Assembly (NCBI RefSeq): GCF_023091745.1 | Contig: NC_068915.1 | Coordinates: 33,348,001-33,412,000, forward strand | Reading direction: 5' to 3' | Source: Budorcas taxicolor | Taxonomy: Eukaryota > Chordata > Mammalia > Artiodactyla > Bovidae | Length of the DNA: 64,000 nucleotides | In this document: positions 12,369 through 23,601 of the stretch, one piece after another | How positions within the stretch are numbered: position 1 is the first letter of the stretch | How the letters are laid out: each line of letters begins with the position of its first letter | Translations under genes and position numbers: made by a program | Notes under the pieces: generated by a model | What the model was told of the DNA's origin: nothing | The model's database searches: none | What the model saw: the letters and a program-made list of their open reading frames with translations, nothing else

Positions 12369-14339
12369 AGTTCAGTTCAGTTCAGTTGCTCAGTCATGTC
12401 CAATTCCTTGTGACCCCAAGAGAAACAGCACACAAGGCCTCCCTGTCCATCACCAACTCCCGGAGTTCAGTCAAACTCATGTCCATTGAGTCAGTGATGC
12501 CATCCAGCCATCTCATCCTCTGTCGTCCCCTACTCCTCCTGCCCCCAATCCCTCCTAGCATCAGGGTCTTTTCCAGTGAGTCAACTCTTCGCATGAGGTG
12601 CCAAAGTATTTGAGTTTCAGCATCAGTCCTTCCAATGAACACCCAGGACTGATCTCCTTTAGGATGGACTGGTTGGATCTCCCTGCAGTCCAAGGGACTC
12701 TCAACTTCTCCAACACCACAGTTCAAAAGCATCAATTCTTTGGCACTCAGCTTTCTCCACAGTCCAACTCTCACATCCATACATGACCACTGGAAAAACA
12801 ATGACCTTGACTAGATGGACCTTTGTTGGCAAAGTAATATCTCTGCTTTTCAATATGCTATCTTGGTTGGTCATAACTTTCTTTCCAAGGAGTAAGCGTC
12901 TTTTAATTTCATGGCTGCAATCTCCATCTGCAGTGATTTTGGAGACCCCAAAAATAAAGTCTGACACTGTTTCCACTGTTTCCTCATCTATTTCCCATGA
13001 AGTGATAGGACTAGATGCCATGATCTTCGTTTTCTGAATGTTGAGCTTTAAGCCAACATTTTCACTCTCCTCTTTTACTTTCATCAAGAGGCTTTTTAGT
13101 TCCTCTTCAGTTTCTTCCATAAGGGTGGTGTCATCTGCATATCTGAGGTTATTGATATTTCTCCTGGCAATCATGATTCCAGCTTGTGCTTCTTCCAGCC
13201 CAGCGTTTCTCATGATGTACTCTGCATATAAGTTAAATAAGCAGGATGACAGTATATAGCCTTGACGTACTCCTTTGCCTATTTGGAACCAGTGTGTTGT
13301 TCCATGTCCAGTTCTAACTGTTGCTTCCTGACCTGCATACAGGTTTCTCAAGACGCAGGTCAGGCGGTCTGGTATTCCCATCTCTTTCAGAATTTTCCAC
13401 AGTTTATTGTGATCCACACAGTCGAAAGCTTTGGCATAGTCAATAAAGCAGAAATCGATGTTTTTCTGGAACTCTCTTGCTTTTTTGATGATCCAGCAGA
13501 TGTTGGCAATTTGATCTCTGGTTCCTCTACCTTTTCTAAAACCAGCTTGAACATCTGGAAGTTGGAGGTTCACATATTGCTGAAGCCTGGCTTGGAGAAT
13601 TTTGAGCATTACTTTACTCACGTGTGAGATGAGTGCAATTGTGTGGTAGTTTGAGCATTCTTTGGCATTGCCTTTCTTTGAGATTGGAATGAAAGCTGAC
13701 CTTGTCCAGTCCTGTGGCCAGTGCTGAGTTTTCCAAATTTGCTGGCATATTGAGTGCAGCACTTTCACAGCATCATCTTTCAGGATTTGAAATAGCTCAA
13801 CTGGAATTCCGTCCCCTCCATTAGCTTTGTTCGTAGTAATGCTTTCTAAGGCCAACTTGACTTCACATTCCAGGATGTCTGGCTCTAAGTGAGTTATCAC
13901 ACCATTATGATTACCTTGGTCATGAAGCTCTATTTTGTACAGTTCTTCTGTGTATTCTGGCCACCTCTTCTTAATATCTTCCGCTTCTGTTAGGTCCATA
14001 CCATTTCTGTCCTTTATCGAGCCCATCTTTGCATGAAATGTTCCCCTGGTAGCTCTAATTTTCTTGAAGAGATCTCTAGTCTTTCCCATTCTGTTCTTTT
14101 CCTCTATTTCTTTGCATTGATTGCTGAAGAAGGCTTTCTTATCTCTCCTTGCTGTTCTTTGGAACTCTGCATTCAGATGCTTATATCTTTCCTTTTCTCC
14201 TTTGCTTTTCACTTCTCTTCTTTTCACAGCTATTTGTGTGGCCTCCTCAGACAGCCATGTTGCTTTTTTGCATTTCTTTTTCTTGGGGATGTTCTTGATC
14301 CCTGTCTCTTGTACAATGTCACGAACCTCTGTCCATAGT
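12369..14339 (-). mobile_element. BovB LINE, 5'-truncated, with open RT frame
   Basis: The minus strand carries the linker, the complete RT region and the 3' tail of BovB. It is truncated at a point corresponding to the tail of the EN-RT linker (GTCCATAGTT at 14330-14339) and ends in the CAGTT-rich tail at 12369. The RT part is a single 508-codon frame (12701-14227). One frameshift near 12700 moves the C-terminal cysteine-containing and GRRSRGRQRMRWLDG blocks into a second frame (12394-12801). I see no clear target duplication. Confidence 0.95.
12701..14227 (-). CDS. BovB reverse transcriptase fragment, uninterrupted 508 codons
   Basis: This is the RNA-dependent DNA polymerase part of the BovB (RTE-clade) polyprotein, the enzyme that copies LINE RNA at a nicked target. 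Residues 1-110 are the basic linker. RT begins near residue 130. QAGFRKGRGTRDQI is at 227-240, FIDYAKAFD (metal-binding Asp) at 261-269, a GVRQGYILSSCLF motif at 319-331 and the catalytic box YADD at 363-366. The RQG box reads YILSS where relatives in this window read CILSP, which may weaken it. The frame ends at FELWCWRS by a frameshift, so the C-terminal domain is lost. There is no endonuclease and no cellular promoter is evident. It is most likely a non-functional remnant, though the longest clean RT frame here. Confidence 0.8.
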   Translation of the reverse strand: MKRREVKSKGEKERYKHLNAEFQRTARRDKKAFFSNQCKEIEEKNRMGKTRDLFKKIRATRGTFHAKMGSIKDRNGMDLTEAEDIKKRWPEYTEELYKIELHDQGNHNGVITHLEPDILECEVKLALESITTNKANGGDGIPVELFQILKDDAVKVLHSICQQIWKTQHWPQDWTRSAFIPISKKGNAKECSNYHTIALISHVSKVMLKILQARLQQYVNLQLPDVQAGFRKGRGTRDQIANICWIIKKAREFQKNIDFCFIDYAKAFDCVDHNKLWKILKEMGIPDRLTCVLRNLYAGQEATVRTGHGTTHWFQIGKGVRQGYILSSCLFNLYAEYIMRNAGLEEAQAGIMIARRNINNLRYADDTTLMEETEEELKSLLMKVKEESENVGLKLNIQKTKIMASSPITSWEIDEETVETVSDFIFGVSKITADGDCSHEIKRRLLLGKKVMTNQDSILKSRDITLPTKVHLVKVIVFPVVMYGCESWTVEKAECQRIDAFELWCWRS

Positions 14340-14344
14340 TAAAT

Positions 14345-14844
14345 AAAGTTAAATAGTTGATTTTGCAATATGAACTCTCAAAGTTGCTAATCCATTAATA
14401 CACATTTGAGTATACAGGTGGAGTTTTAAGCAATAAGAAGAACTTTTGATATATATTTGATCAAAAATCAATTTTTAGATGCAAATCTTTAATACTGGAG
14501 TTTTAAATTGAAAAAGACTTTTTATCTCCCTCTCTAAAACAGCGTTGATTTACTAGTCAGGCTGTCTTCCCTATAGCATGATGCTTGCTATCTAGTTGAG
14601 ATAAGGTATAGCTACATATGCTTATCAGAGGTCTGGCATGATATTTGCAGTCACTTCTGAGACTTTGGGTTAGGCTTTCCTGACACTGAACACTGTCTTG
14701 AGATTGTCAGTATGCAGCTGTCAATTTACTCATAGGTGAACCACTCTACAAGCATCAGTTTACAATTTAAGAGGATAGACTCTGATCATTCTTTTTTATT
14801 TGTTGGCTTTTGTACTTATGTGCTTTATTTTTTTATTTAAATAA
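14345..14844. other. Unrecognised spacer
   Basis: No ORF, RNA gene or nameable repeat between the BovB copy and the antisense L1. Confidence 0.45.
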
Positions 14845-15234
14845 TTTTTATTCAACATTGGGGTATATTTGGTTTACAGTCCTATGTTAGTTTCATGTGT
14901 ATGGAAAGTGACTTAGTTATGCATATATATATTTATTCTTTTTGAGATTCTTTTGCCATATAAGTTATTACAGAGTGATGCATAGAGTTACCTGTGGTAT
15001 GCAGTAGATCCTTATTGACTGTCTATTTTATATATAGTAGTGTGTTTATGTTAATCCTAACTTGCTAATTTATCCCTCCTCCCCTCCTTTTCCCTTTAGT
15101 AACCATAATTTTTTTTTCAAAGTCTGTGAGTCTTTCTGTTTTGTAAATAAGTTTATGGTATAGTTTGTTTGTTTGTTTGTTTTTAGATTTTAGTGATATT
15201 GTGTGATATTTCTCTTTGACTTACTTCATTTGGT

Positions 15235-15897
15235 ATGATAATCTCTAGATTCATCAATGTTGCTACAATTGGCAGTTTTTCAGTTTTTCTTCTGACGAAC
15301 ATTCAATTGTGTATTGAGCTATTTCAAATCCTGAAAGATGATGCTGTGAAAGTGCTGCACTCAATATGCCAGCAAATTTGGAAAACTCAGCAGTGGCCAC
15401 AGGACTGGACAAGGTCAGTTTTCATTCCAATCCCGAAGAAAGGCAATGCCAAAGAATGCTCAAACTACCACACAATTGCACTCATCTCACACGTGAGTAA
15501 AGTAATACTCAAAATTCTCCAAGCCAGGCTTCAGCAATACGTGAACCGTGAACTTCCAAATGTTCAAGCTGGTTTTAGAAAAGGCAGAGGAACCACAGAT
15601 CAAATTGCCAACATCTGCTGGATCATCAAAAAAGCAAGAGAGTTCCAGAAAAACATCGATTTCTGCTTTATTGACTATGCCAAAGCATATGACTGTGGAT
15701 CACCAGAAACTGTGGAAATTCTGAAAGAGATTGAGAAACCTGTATGCAGGTCAGAAGGAACAGTTAGAGCTGGACATGGAGCAGCAGACTGTTTCCAAAT
15801 AGGGAAAGGAGTACGTCAAGGCTGTATACTGTCACCCTGCTTATTTAACTTATATGCAGCGTACATCATGAGAAATTCTCTACCTGATGAAGCATAA
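15235..15897 (+). pseudogene. Chimeric ORF: antisense L1 lead-in fused to BovB RT
   Basis: The 220-codon frame starts with about 27 residues read from antisense L1 (MIISRFINVATIG...). It then enters BovB RT in frame at ELFQILKDDAVKVLHS. It contains QAGFRKGRGTTDQI and FIDYAKAYD, then a shifted stretch, and stops before the catalytic box. The fusion comes from the insertion junction. I see no sign that it is expressed. Confidence 0.6.
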
Positions 15898-16900
15898 GCT
15901 GGAACCAAGATTACCAGGAGAAATATCAATAACCTCAGATATGCAGCTGACACCACCCTTATGGCAGAAAGTGAAGAAGAACCAAAGAGCCTCTTGATGA
16001 AAGTGAGAGAGGAGAGTGAAAAAGTTGGCTTAAAGCTCAACATTCAGAAAACTAAGATCATGGCATCTGGTCCCATCATTTTCTAGAAAATAGATGGGGA
16101 AACAGTGGAATCATTGACAGACTTTATTTTGGGGGGCTCCAAAAGCACTGCAGATGGTGATTGCAGCCATGAAATTAAAAGAATCCTGCTCCTTGGAACA
16201 AAAGTTATGACCACCCTCAGTTCAGTTCAGTCGCTCAGTTGTGTCCGACTGTTTGCGACCCCATGAATAGCAGTACGCCAGGCCTCCCTGTCCAGCACCA
16301 ACTCCCGGAGTTCACTCAGACCCAGGTCCATCAAGTCAGTGATGCCATCCAGCCATCTTATCCTCTGTTATCCCCTTCTCCTGCCCCCAATCCCTCCTAG
16401 ACAGCATATTAAAGAGCAGAGACATTACTTTGCCAACAAAGGTGTGTCTAGTCAAGGCTAGGTTTTTCAAGTAGTCATGTATGGATGTAAGAGTTGGACT
16501 GTGCAGAAAGCTGAGCACTGTAGAACTGATGCTTTTGAACTATGGTGTTGGCAAAGACTCTTGAGAGTCCCTTGAACAGCAAGGAGATCCATCCAGTCCA
16601 TCGTAAAGGAATTCAGTCCTGAATATTCATTGAAAGGACTGATGTTGAAGCTGAAACTCCAATACTTTGGCCCTCTGGTGAGAAGAACTGACTCATTTGA
16701 AAAGACCCTGATTCTGGGAAAGATTGAAGGTAAGAGGAGAAAGGGACAAGAGAGGATGAGATGGTTGGATGGAATCACTGACTCAATGGACATGGGTTTG
16801 CGTAAACTCCAGGGATTGGTGATGGACAGGGAGGCTTGGCATGCTGCAGTCCATGGGGTCTCAAAAAGTGAGACAGGACTGAGCAACTGAATTGAACTGA
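15316..16900 (+). mobile_element. BovB LINE, 5'-truncated (RT and 3' end), plus strand
   Basis: It begins inside RT at GAGCTATTTCAAATCCTG and ends in the GAATTGAACTGA tail. The flanking L1 carries TGTATT at 15310-15315 and 16901-16906, a short target duplication. Another BovB tail in reverse (16218-16396) interrupts it at the GACCA-CCT site. The catalytic box is changed: CTCAGATATGCAGCTGAC reads YAAD instead of YADD. Confidence 0.9.
16218..16396 (-). mobile_element. BovB 3'-tail nested in BovB
   Basis: The reverse tail CAGTTCAGTTCAGTCGCTCA runs to CCCCCAATCCCTCC, inserted in the plus-strand BovB between ATGACCACCCT and AGACAGCATATTAAAG. It is very close to the family sequence. With the L1 below, this gives three layers of insertion. 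Confidence 0.88.
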
Positions 16901-17484
16901 TGTATTCTTTGGAGAAATGTCTTTTTAGGTCCTCTACCCTTTATGACTGGCATTTGTTTGTGTCTCTGTGTGTGTATTAAACTACATGAGCTACTTCTAT
17001 GTTTTGGAGATGAATCCCTTGTGGATTTCACCATTGCAAGTATTTTCTCCCATTCTTTTTCATTTGGTTTGAGATTTCCTTTGCTGTGCAAAATGCTGTA
17101 AGATTAATCAAGTCCCCTTTGTTTATTTTTGTTTTCATTTTTCTTACTCTAAGAGGTGAATCCAAAAAGGTATTGCTGTGATTTATGTAAAAGATTGTTC
17201 TGCCTATTTTTTTCCTCTAAAAGTTTTATAGTTTTATAGCTTTACATTTAGGTTTTTAATCCATTTTGAGTTTATTTTTATGTAGGGTGTTAGAGTATAT
17301 TCTAAATTTCATTCTTTTAGACATAGATGTCCAGGTTTACCAGCATAATTTATTGAAGAGAATGTCTTTTCTCCATTGTATATTCTTGCCTCTTTTGTCA
17401 TATATTAATTGACCATAGGTGTGTGAGTTTATTTCTGGACTTTTTAGTCTGTTCCATTGTTCTGTAAGTCTGTCTTTGTGCCAG

Positions 17485-18837
17485 TTCTTGTTCAGTCACT
17501 CTGTCGTGTCCAACTCTTTTTGACCCTATGGACTGCAGCACACCAGCCTTCCCTGACCTTCACCATCTCCTGGAGTTTTCTCAAACTCATGTCCTTTGAT
17601 TCAGTGATGCCATCCAACCATTTCATTCTCTGTCATCCTCTTCTCCTTCTGCCTTCAATCTTTCCCACCATCAGGGACTTTTCCATTGAGTCAGCTCTTC
17701 ACGTGAGGTGGCCAAAATATTGCAGCTTCAGCTTCAGCATTAGTTCTTCCAATGAATATGCAGGGTTGATTTCCTTTAGGGTTGACTGGTTTGGTTTCCT
17801 TGCTGTCCAAGGGACTCTCAAGAGTCTTCTCCAGCACCGCAGTTTGAAGGCATCAGTTCTTCAGTGCTCAGCCTTCTTTATGGGCCAACTCTCACATTCA
17901 TACATGACTACTGGAAAAACCATAGCTTTAACTATACACACCTTTGTCAGCAAAGTAGTATCTCTGCTTGTAATACTCTGTCTAGGTTTGTCATAGCTTT
18001 TCTTCCAAGGAGTAAGTGTCTTTTAATTTCATGGCTGCAGTCCCTGTCCACAGTGATTTTGGAGCCCAACAAAATTAAGTCTCTTACTATTTCCATTGTT
18101 TCCCCTTCTATTTGCTATGAGGTGATGGGACTGGATGCCATGATCTTAGTCTTTTGAATGTTGAATTTTAAGCCAGCTTTTTCACTCCCCTGATTCACTT
18201 TCATCAAGAAGCTCTTTGGTTCCTCTCTGTTTCCTGCCATAAGGGTGATGCCATCTGCATATCTGAGATCATTGATACTTCTCCCAGCAATCTTGATTCT
18301 AGCCTGTGATTCATCCATCCTGGCATTTCATATGATGCACTCTTTACATTAAAAAAGCAGGGAGACAATTTATAGCCTTGACATACTCCTTCCCAATTTT
18401 GAACCAGTTCATTGTTCCATGGCCCGTTATAACTGTTGCTTCTTGACCTGCATACAGGTTTCTCAGGAAGCATGTAAGGTGGTCAGATATTCCCATATCT
18501 TTCAAGAATTTTCCACAGGCTGTTGTGATCTACAGGGTCAAAGGCTTTAGCATAGTCAATGAAGCAAAAGTTGGTGTTTTTCTGGAATTCTCTTGCTTTT
18601 TTTATAACCCAATGGACATTGGCAACTTGATCTCTGATTCCTCTGCCTTTTCTAAATGCAGCTTGTACATCTGGAAGTTCTTCGTTGACATATTATAGAA
18701 GCTCAACTTGAAGGATTTTGAGCATTACTTTGCTAGCATGTGAAATGAGTGCAGTTGTGCAATAGTTTGAAAAATTTTTTTTTGTATTGCCCTTCTTTGG
18801 GATTGGAAGGAAAAACTGACCTTTTCCAGTCTGTGGC
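17485..18837 (-). mobile_element. BovB LINE, 5'-truncated, minus strand
   Basis: 1.35 kb of BovB 3' part, covering RT from upstream of the QAGFRKGRG-type block to the tail. It is inserted in the antisense L1 with almost no target duplication. It is older than most copies: frames are broken and the catalytic box reads YADG (frame 18115-18318: DLRYADGITLM). Confidence 0.88.
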
Positions 18838-19048
18838 TACCATATTGTTTTGATTACTGTAGCTTTACAGTATTGCCTGAAGTCAGGCAGCTTCATTTCT
18901 CCAGCTCTGGTTTTCTTTCTGAAGATTGCTTTGGCTATTTGTAGTCTTTTGCATTTCAAAACAAATTTTAAGATTTTAGCTAGGTATCTGCAAAGAATAT
19001 CATTGGTGTCTTGATCAAGATTTCATTGAATTTGGAGATTACCTTGTA

Positions 19049-19584
19049 TCAGTTCAGTTCAGTTCAGTCTCTCAGTCGTGTCTGACTCTTTGCGACCCCA
19101 TGAATTGCAGCACGCCAGGCCTCCCTGTCCAGCACCAACTCCCAGAGTTCACTCAGATTCACGTCCATTGAGTCAGTGATGCCATCCAGCCATCTCATAG
19201 TCTGTCATCCCCTTCTCCTCCTGCCCCCATCCCTCCCAACATCAAAGTCTTTTCCAATGAGTCAGCTCTTTGCATGAGGTGGCCAAAGTACTGGAGTTTC
19301 AGCTTTAGCATCATTCCTTCCAAAGAAATCCTAGGGTTGATCTCCTTCAGAATGGACTGGTTGGATCTCCTTGCAGTCCAAGGGACTCTCAAGAGTCTTC
19401 TCCAACACCACAGTTCAAAACCGTCAATTCTTCGGCGCTCAGCCTTCTGCACAGTCCAACTCTCACATCCATCCATGACTACTGGAAAAACCATAGCCTT
19501 GACTAGACGGACCTTAGTCGGCAAAGTAATGTCTCTGCTTTTGAATATGCTTTCTAGGTTGGTCATAACTTTTCTTCCAAGGAC
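19049..19584 (-). mobile_element. BovB 3'-end insertion in antisense L1
   Basis: 535 bp of reversed BovB 3' end, close to the family sequence. The minus frame 19195-19566 reads 123 codons of the C-terminal region, including KAMVFPVVMDGCESWTV and LWCWRRLLRVPWTARR. Confidence 0.92.
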
Positions 19585-20050
19585 TTAGTCATTTTGACAA
19601 TATTGATTCTTCTTTTCATCTCTTAGTGTCATCTTCAATTTATTTCATCAATTTCTTATAGTTTTCTGAGTACAGGTCTTTTGCCTTCTTAGGTAGGTTT
19701 ATTTCTAGGTATTTATTCTCTTTGATGTGATGGTAAATGGGATTGTTTCTTTAATTTCTCTTTCATCATTCATTTTTGGTGTATAGAAATACAATCTTTC
19801 TGCGTATTAATTTTGTTTCCTGCAACTTTACCACATTCATTGATTGCTCTAGTTTTTCTGATTACATCTCTAGGATTTTCTTTGTTTACTCTCATGTCAT
19901 CTGCAAACAGTGATCATTTTACCTCACCATTTCCAATGACATCATTTCCATTTCAATTCTTATATGAAAAATACATTGCTAATTTTAATTCATATCTATA
20001 AGCTATTGAAAACATTCCATTCATCTTGATAAATATTTTAAAAATTAAAA

Positions 20051-20479
20051 TTATTCCATGTGTTGTGCCATTTATGAAAATCTTAAATAGAAATAAATCC
20101 AAAACTTGTCTCCTATTATATGTACAAGACTTGTACTAAATAATTTATCTATTTTTGGAATATGTTCTGGTATTCCTTTCCATTGTTTACCTATCAAATT
20201 AAAAATGCATACTTTTTATTCTCAGTTTATGAGTAAGCACATATTTGCACAAGACATTTGAAATCCTATTAAAGGCAATTACATGTTTCCATGAGTCTCA
20301 AAAGTTTACCCTGTACTGTAAAATGAAAATATTTTTGTTCTGATAGAATATATTTTTCACAAAGCCATGTTAACTTGAAATTTCTTCAGTGTTTGCTTTC
20401 TAAGATTCTATTATATTTTTATGTAGGTAAATGAGGTTTATAGAAATTGAACATGATTTTCCATTTTATAAAACATACT
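20051..20479. other. Unrecognised AT-rich stretch
   Basis: It follows the antisense L1. It may be further L1 decay, but I cannot align it from memory. Confidence 0.4.
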
Positions 20480-21136
20480 ATAGGATGCTTCCAAATTTCT
20501 GATTCAGCATGTAAAGCACTTACTATCTCTCTTCCTCACATTAAGAAAAAAAAATTAGCAAACTGAAAATCAACCTGTCTTTTATGGCCATCAGAAAATT
20601 GGGAAGACCACAGTCCACCAAACTGGAGAGAGAGGCAAACACAGAGCTTCATAGCTTACTAGGAGCAGAAGCCACTGCTAGAGGCCAGTCAGAACAGTTA
20701 AATGGTAATTGACTAATTGCTGGAAACAGCATGAGCCAGCTTGGGAGATAAAAGCTAATGAATTATCTTATCATAGATTTTACTTCTGGGAGCCCTACCA
20801 AATTCTTCAGAGTAAAGACAGACGAAGAGAAGCAAAAAGTAACCATTTCAAATACATCAAGAGTCCTCCATTTTCCTTAGAAAAACTTTCCCTCAGTGAA
20901 TATATCTTTAATAGAGTCTAACTAAACTAGGGGAACAGAAGTACCCAACTCCAGCCTCTACTCCTACCCCTTGGGTCTTACCTAAGTTGGAAGAAAAAGT
21001 TCAGAAGGTCATGAACAGAGCAGAGGGAGAGAATACAAGCTCATGACAGAGACCCAGTTTTATGGGATTATATAATGCTTCCTCTCTCCTCTAAGCATGT
21101 CACCACACACCTCAATCCTTATCACGTTATCATCAC

Positions 21137-22291
21137 AGTTCAATTTAGTTCAATCGCTCAGTCATGTCCAACTCTTTGTGACCCCATGGAGGTGCTGCTG
21201 ACCCCATGTAGCACCCCAGGCCTCCCTGTCCATCATTAACTCCCTGACTTTACTCAAACCCATGTCCTCGGAGTTGGTGATGCCATCCAACTATCTCATC
21301 CTGAGTCATCCCCTTCTCTTCCCACCTTCAATTTTTCCCAGCATCAGGGTCTTTTCAGTTGAGTCAGTTCTTCTCATTAGGTGGCCAAAGTATTGGAGTT
21401 TCACCTTCAGCATCAGTCTTTCCAATGAATATTCAGGACTGATTTCCTTTAGGATGGACTTGTTGGATCTCCTTGTTGTCCAAGGGACTCTCAAAAGTCT
21501 TCTCCAAGACCACAGTTCAAAAGCATCAATTTTTCAGTGCTCAGCTTTTGTTATAGTCCAAGCCTTTCATCCATACATGATTACAGGAGAAATCATAGCC
21601 TTGACTAGACAGACCTTTGTTGGCAAAGTAATGTCTCTGCCTTTTAATATGCTGTCTAGGGTGGTCATAACTTTTCTTCCAAGGAGCAAGAGTCATTTAA
21701 TTTCATGGCTGCAGTCACCATCTACAGTGATTTGGAACCCCCCCCCCCCCCCCCAAATAAAGTCTGTCACTGTTTCCACTATTTCCCCATCAATTTCTCA
21801 TGAAATGACGGGAACAGATGCAGTGATCTTTGTTTTCTGAATGTTGAGTTTTAAGCCAACTTTTTCACTCTTCTCTTTCACTTTCATCAAGAGGCTCTTT
21901 AGTTCTTCTTCAGTTTCTGCCATAGAGTGGTATCATCTGCATGTCTGATGTTATTGACATTTCTCCCAGCAATCTTGATTCCAGCTTGTGTTTCCTCCAG
22001 CCCAGAGTTTCTCATGGTGTATTCTGCATATAAGTTAAATAAGCAGGGTGACAGTATACAGCCTTGACGTACTCCTTTTCCTATTTGGAACCAGTCTGTT
22101 GTTCCATGCCCAGTTCCAACTGTTGCTTCCTGACATGCATACAGGTTTCTGAAGAGGCAGGTCAGGTGGTCTGATATTCCCATCTCTTTCAGAATCTTCC
22201 ACAGTTTATTGTGATTCACATAGTCAAAGGCTTTGGCATAGTCAATAAAGCAGAAATAGATGTTTTTCTGGAACTCTCTTGCTTTTTTGAT
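21137..22291 (-). mobile_element. BovB LINE 3' part, minus strand, with poly-C expansion
   Basis: It covers late RT to the 3' tail. The minus frame 21899-22219 reads the RT palm (WKILKEMGISDHLTCLFRNL, GVRQGCILSPCLFNLYAEYT), with the catalytic box altered to HADD. A run of 17 C residues lies at 21738-21754, where other copies have about six. The 192-codon plus-strand frame at 21262-21840 is its antisense shadow. Confidence 0.92.
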
Positions 22292-23397
22292 CTGATACTG
22301 AACACCTTATTCCTTCATCTAATAATGTGGAGACAGAGACATGAATGATGAAAAACTTAAGTAAAAGAAAAAATCATGACACCCATAAAACAGGAAATAT
22401 GAAATTCCAAGGAATTTATGAGCTAGAATGCAGTTATTACAAAAAAAATCTTAAATATACTAGATTTATAAAGAGAAAACAGATTGCAGTTTAGCTACAA
22501 AAACAAGCAGTTCTCTGACTCATAAATGAGGCAACTACAGTAATAATACAGTAGACAAAATTTTAGTGTTATTAAACATTAAATTGAGTTGGAAGATCAA
22601 GGATCTTCTACACTGTACTGTGAAACAAACCAAAACAGGCTTAAAGACAGACTAAAAAGTTATGTGCATTGATGATAGACTGCGGTGTTATAATATTCCT
22701 GTTATAGAATCTCTATAAAGCAATAATACAAAAAAATTCTATTTACATTTTTAGATTGAAAGAATTGTCCATGAAGAGTAAATGTATAAAAACTATACCT
22801 AGAAACATCTGATAAAATTTTAGAAGGCCTGGGGCATATGGGAAAAAAAAAATTTTCAGATCAAGACAGAAAGACTACCAACAAAGAAAAAAGCATTAGA
22901 TTCTCTTCAAATACTAGGTCAAGAATGACCTAAAAGTTCTGAGAAAATATTCTTTTTGCACCTGGAATTCTGTATCTAGCAAAATGATCATTTTAAATGT
23001 GAAACCAAAATAAAGACTGACACCTTCAAGGCCTCAGACTGTTTAGCACTCGAAGCTGTATTTACATGTTGTGAAAGAACAATTTTAAATATAGATATAG
23101 ATACACAGGCTCATATAAAAAATCAATACAAGAAAAGATATCAGTAAGCATACAGTCCATCCTGAAAACTGAAGAGTATTTCTGAAGCTTAACATAATTA
23201 AGGAATTATTCTTAGAAAGAAGGTAAAATAACAAAATTGGTGAAAACTGGAAATTAGAATTGAATTCTAGATAATAGGAAACAAACATATTTTGACCTGG
23301 TATGAGTCCTGTCTGTATTCTGGGTAAAGACACTGTAGACACTGCTTCTTCTTATTGTGATATTAAAGAGAAGTTTAAATAGAGGTATTGCACATTT

Positions 23398-23601
23398 GGG
23401 CTTCCCTGGTGTCTCAGGTGGTAAAGGCCCACCTGCAATGCAGGAGACCTGGGTTCGATCCCTGGGTTAGGAAGATCCCCTGGAGAATGACATGGCAACA
23501 CACCCTAGTATCCTTGCCTGGAGAATCCCATGGACAGAGGAGCCTAGCAGGCTATATATAGCCCATGGAGTCGCAGAGAGTTGAATATGACTGAGTGACA
23601 A
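23398..23601 (+). mobile_element. Bov-tA SINE
   Basis: Head GGGCTTCCCTGGTGTCTCAG and canonical B box GGTTCGATCCC. ACATTT at 23392-23397 and 23602-23607 is a possible short target duplication. Confidence 0.9.

Larger units (their letters stand above)
14845..20050 (-). mobile_element. Antisense L1 with three BovB insertions
   Basis: L1 sequence in reverse orientation occurs in four collinear pieces: 14845-15315 (3' UTR), 16901-17484, 18838-19048 and 19585 to about 20050 (ORF2). Blocks such as TTGTGCCAG / TACCATATTGTTTTGATTAC match across the BovB at 17485-18837, and the 19049-19584 junction does so too. The L1 is decayed, with no open ORF2. A GTTT microsatellite lies at about 15166-15184. Confidence 0.82.

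Noticed and set aside
21262..21840. 192-codon plus-strand ORF as a gene
   Set aside because: It is the antisense of BovB RT and recurs in most minus-strand BovB copies.
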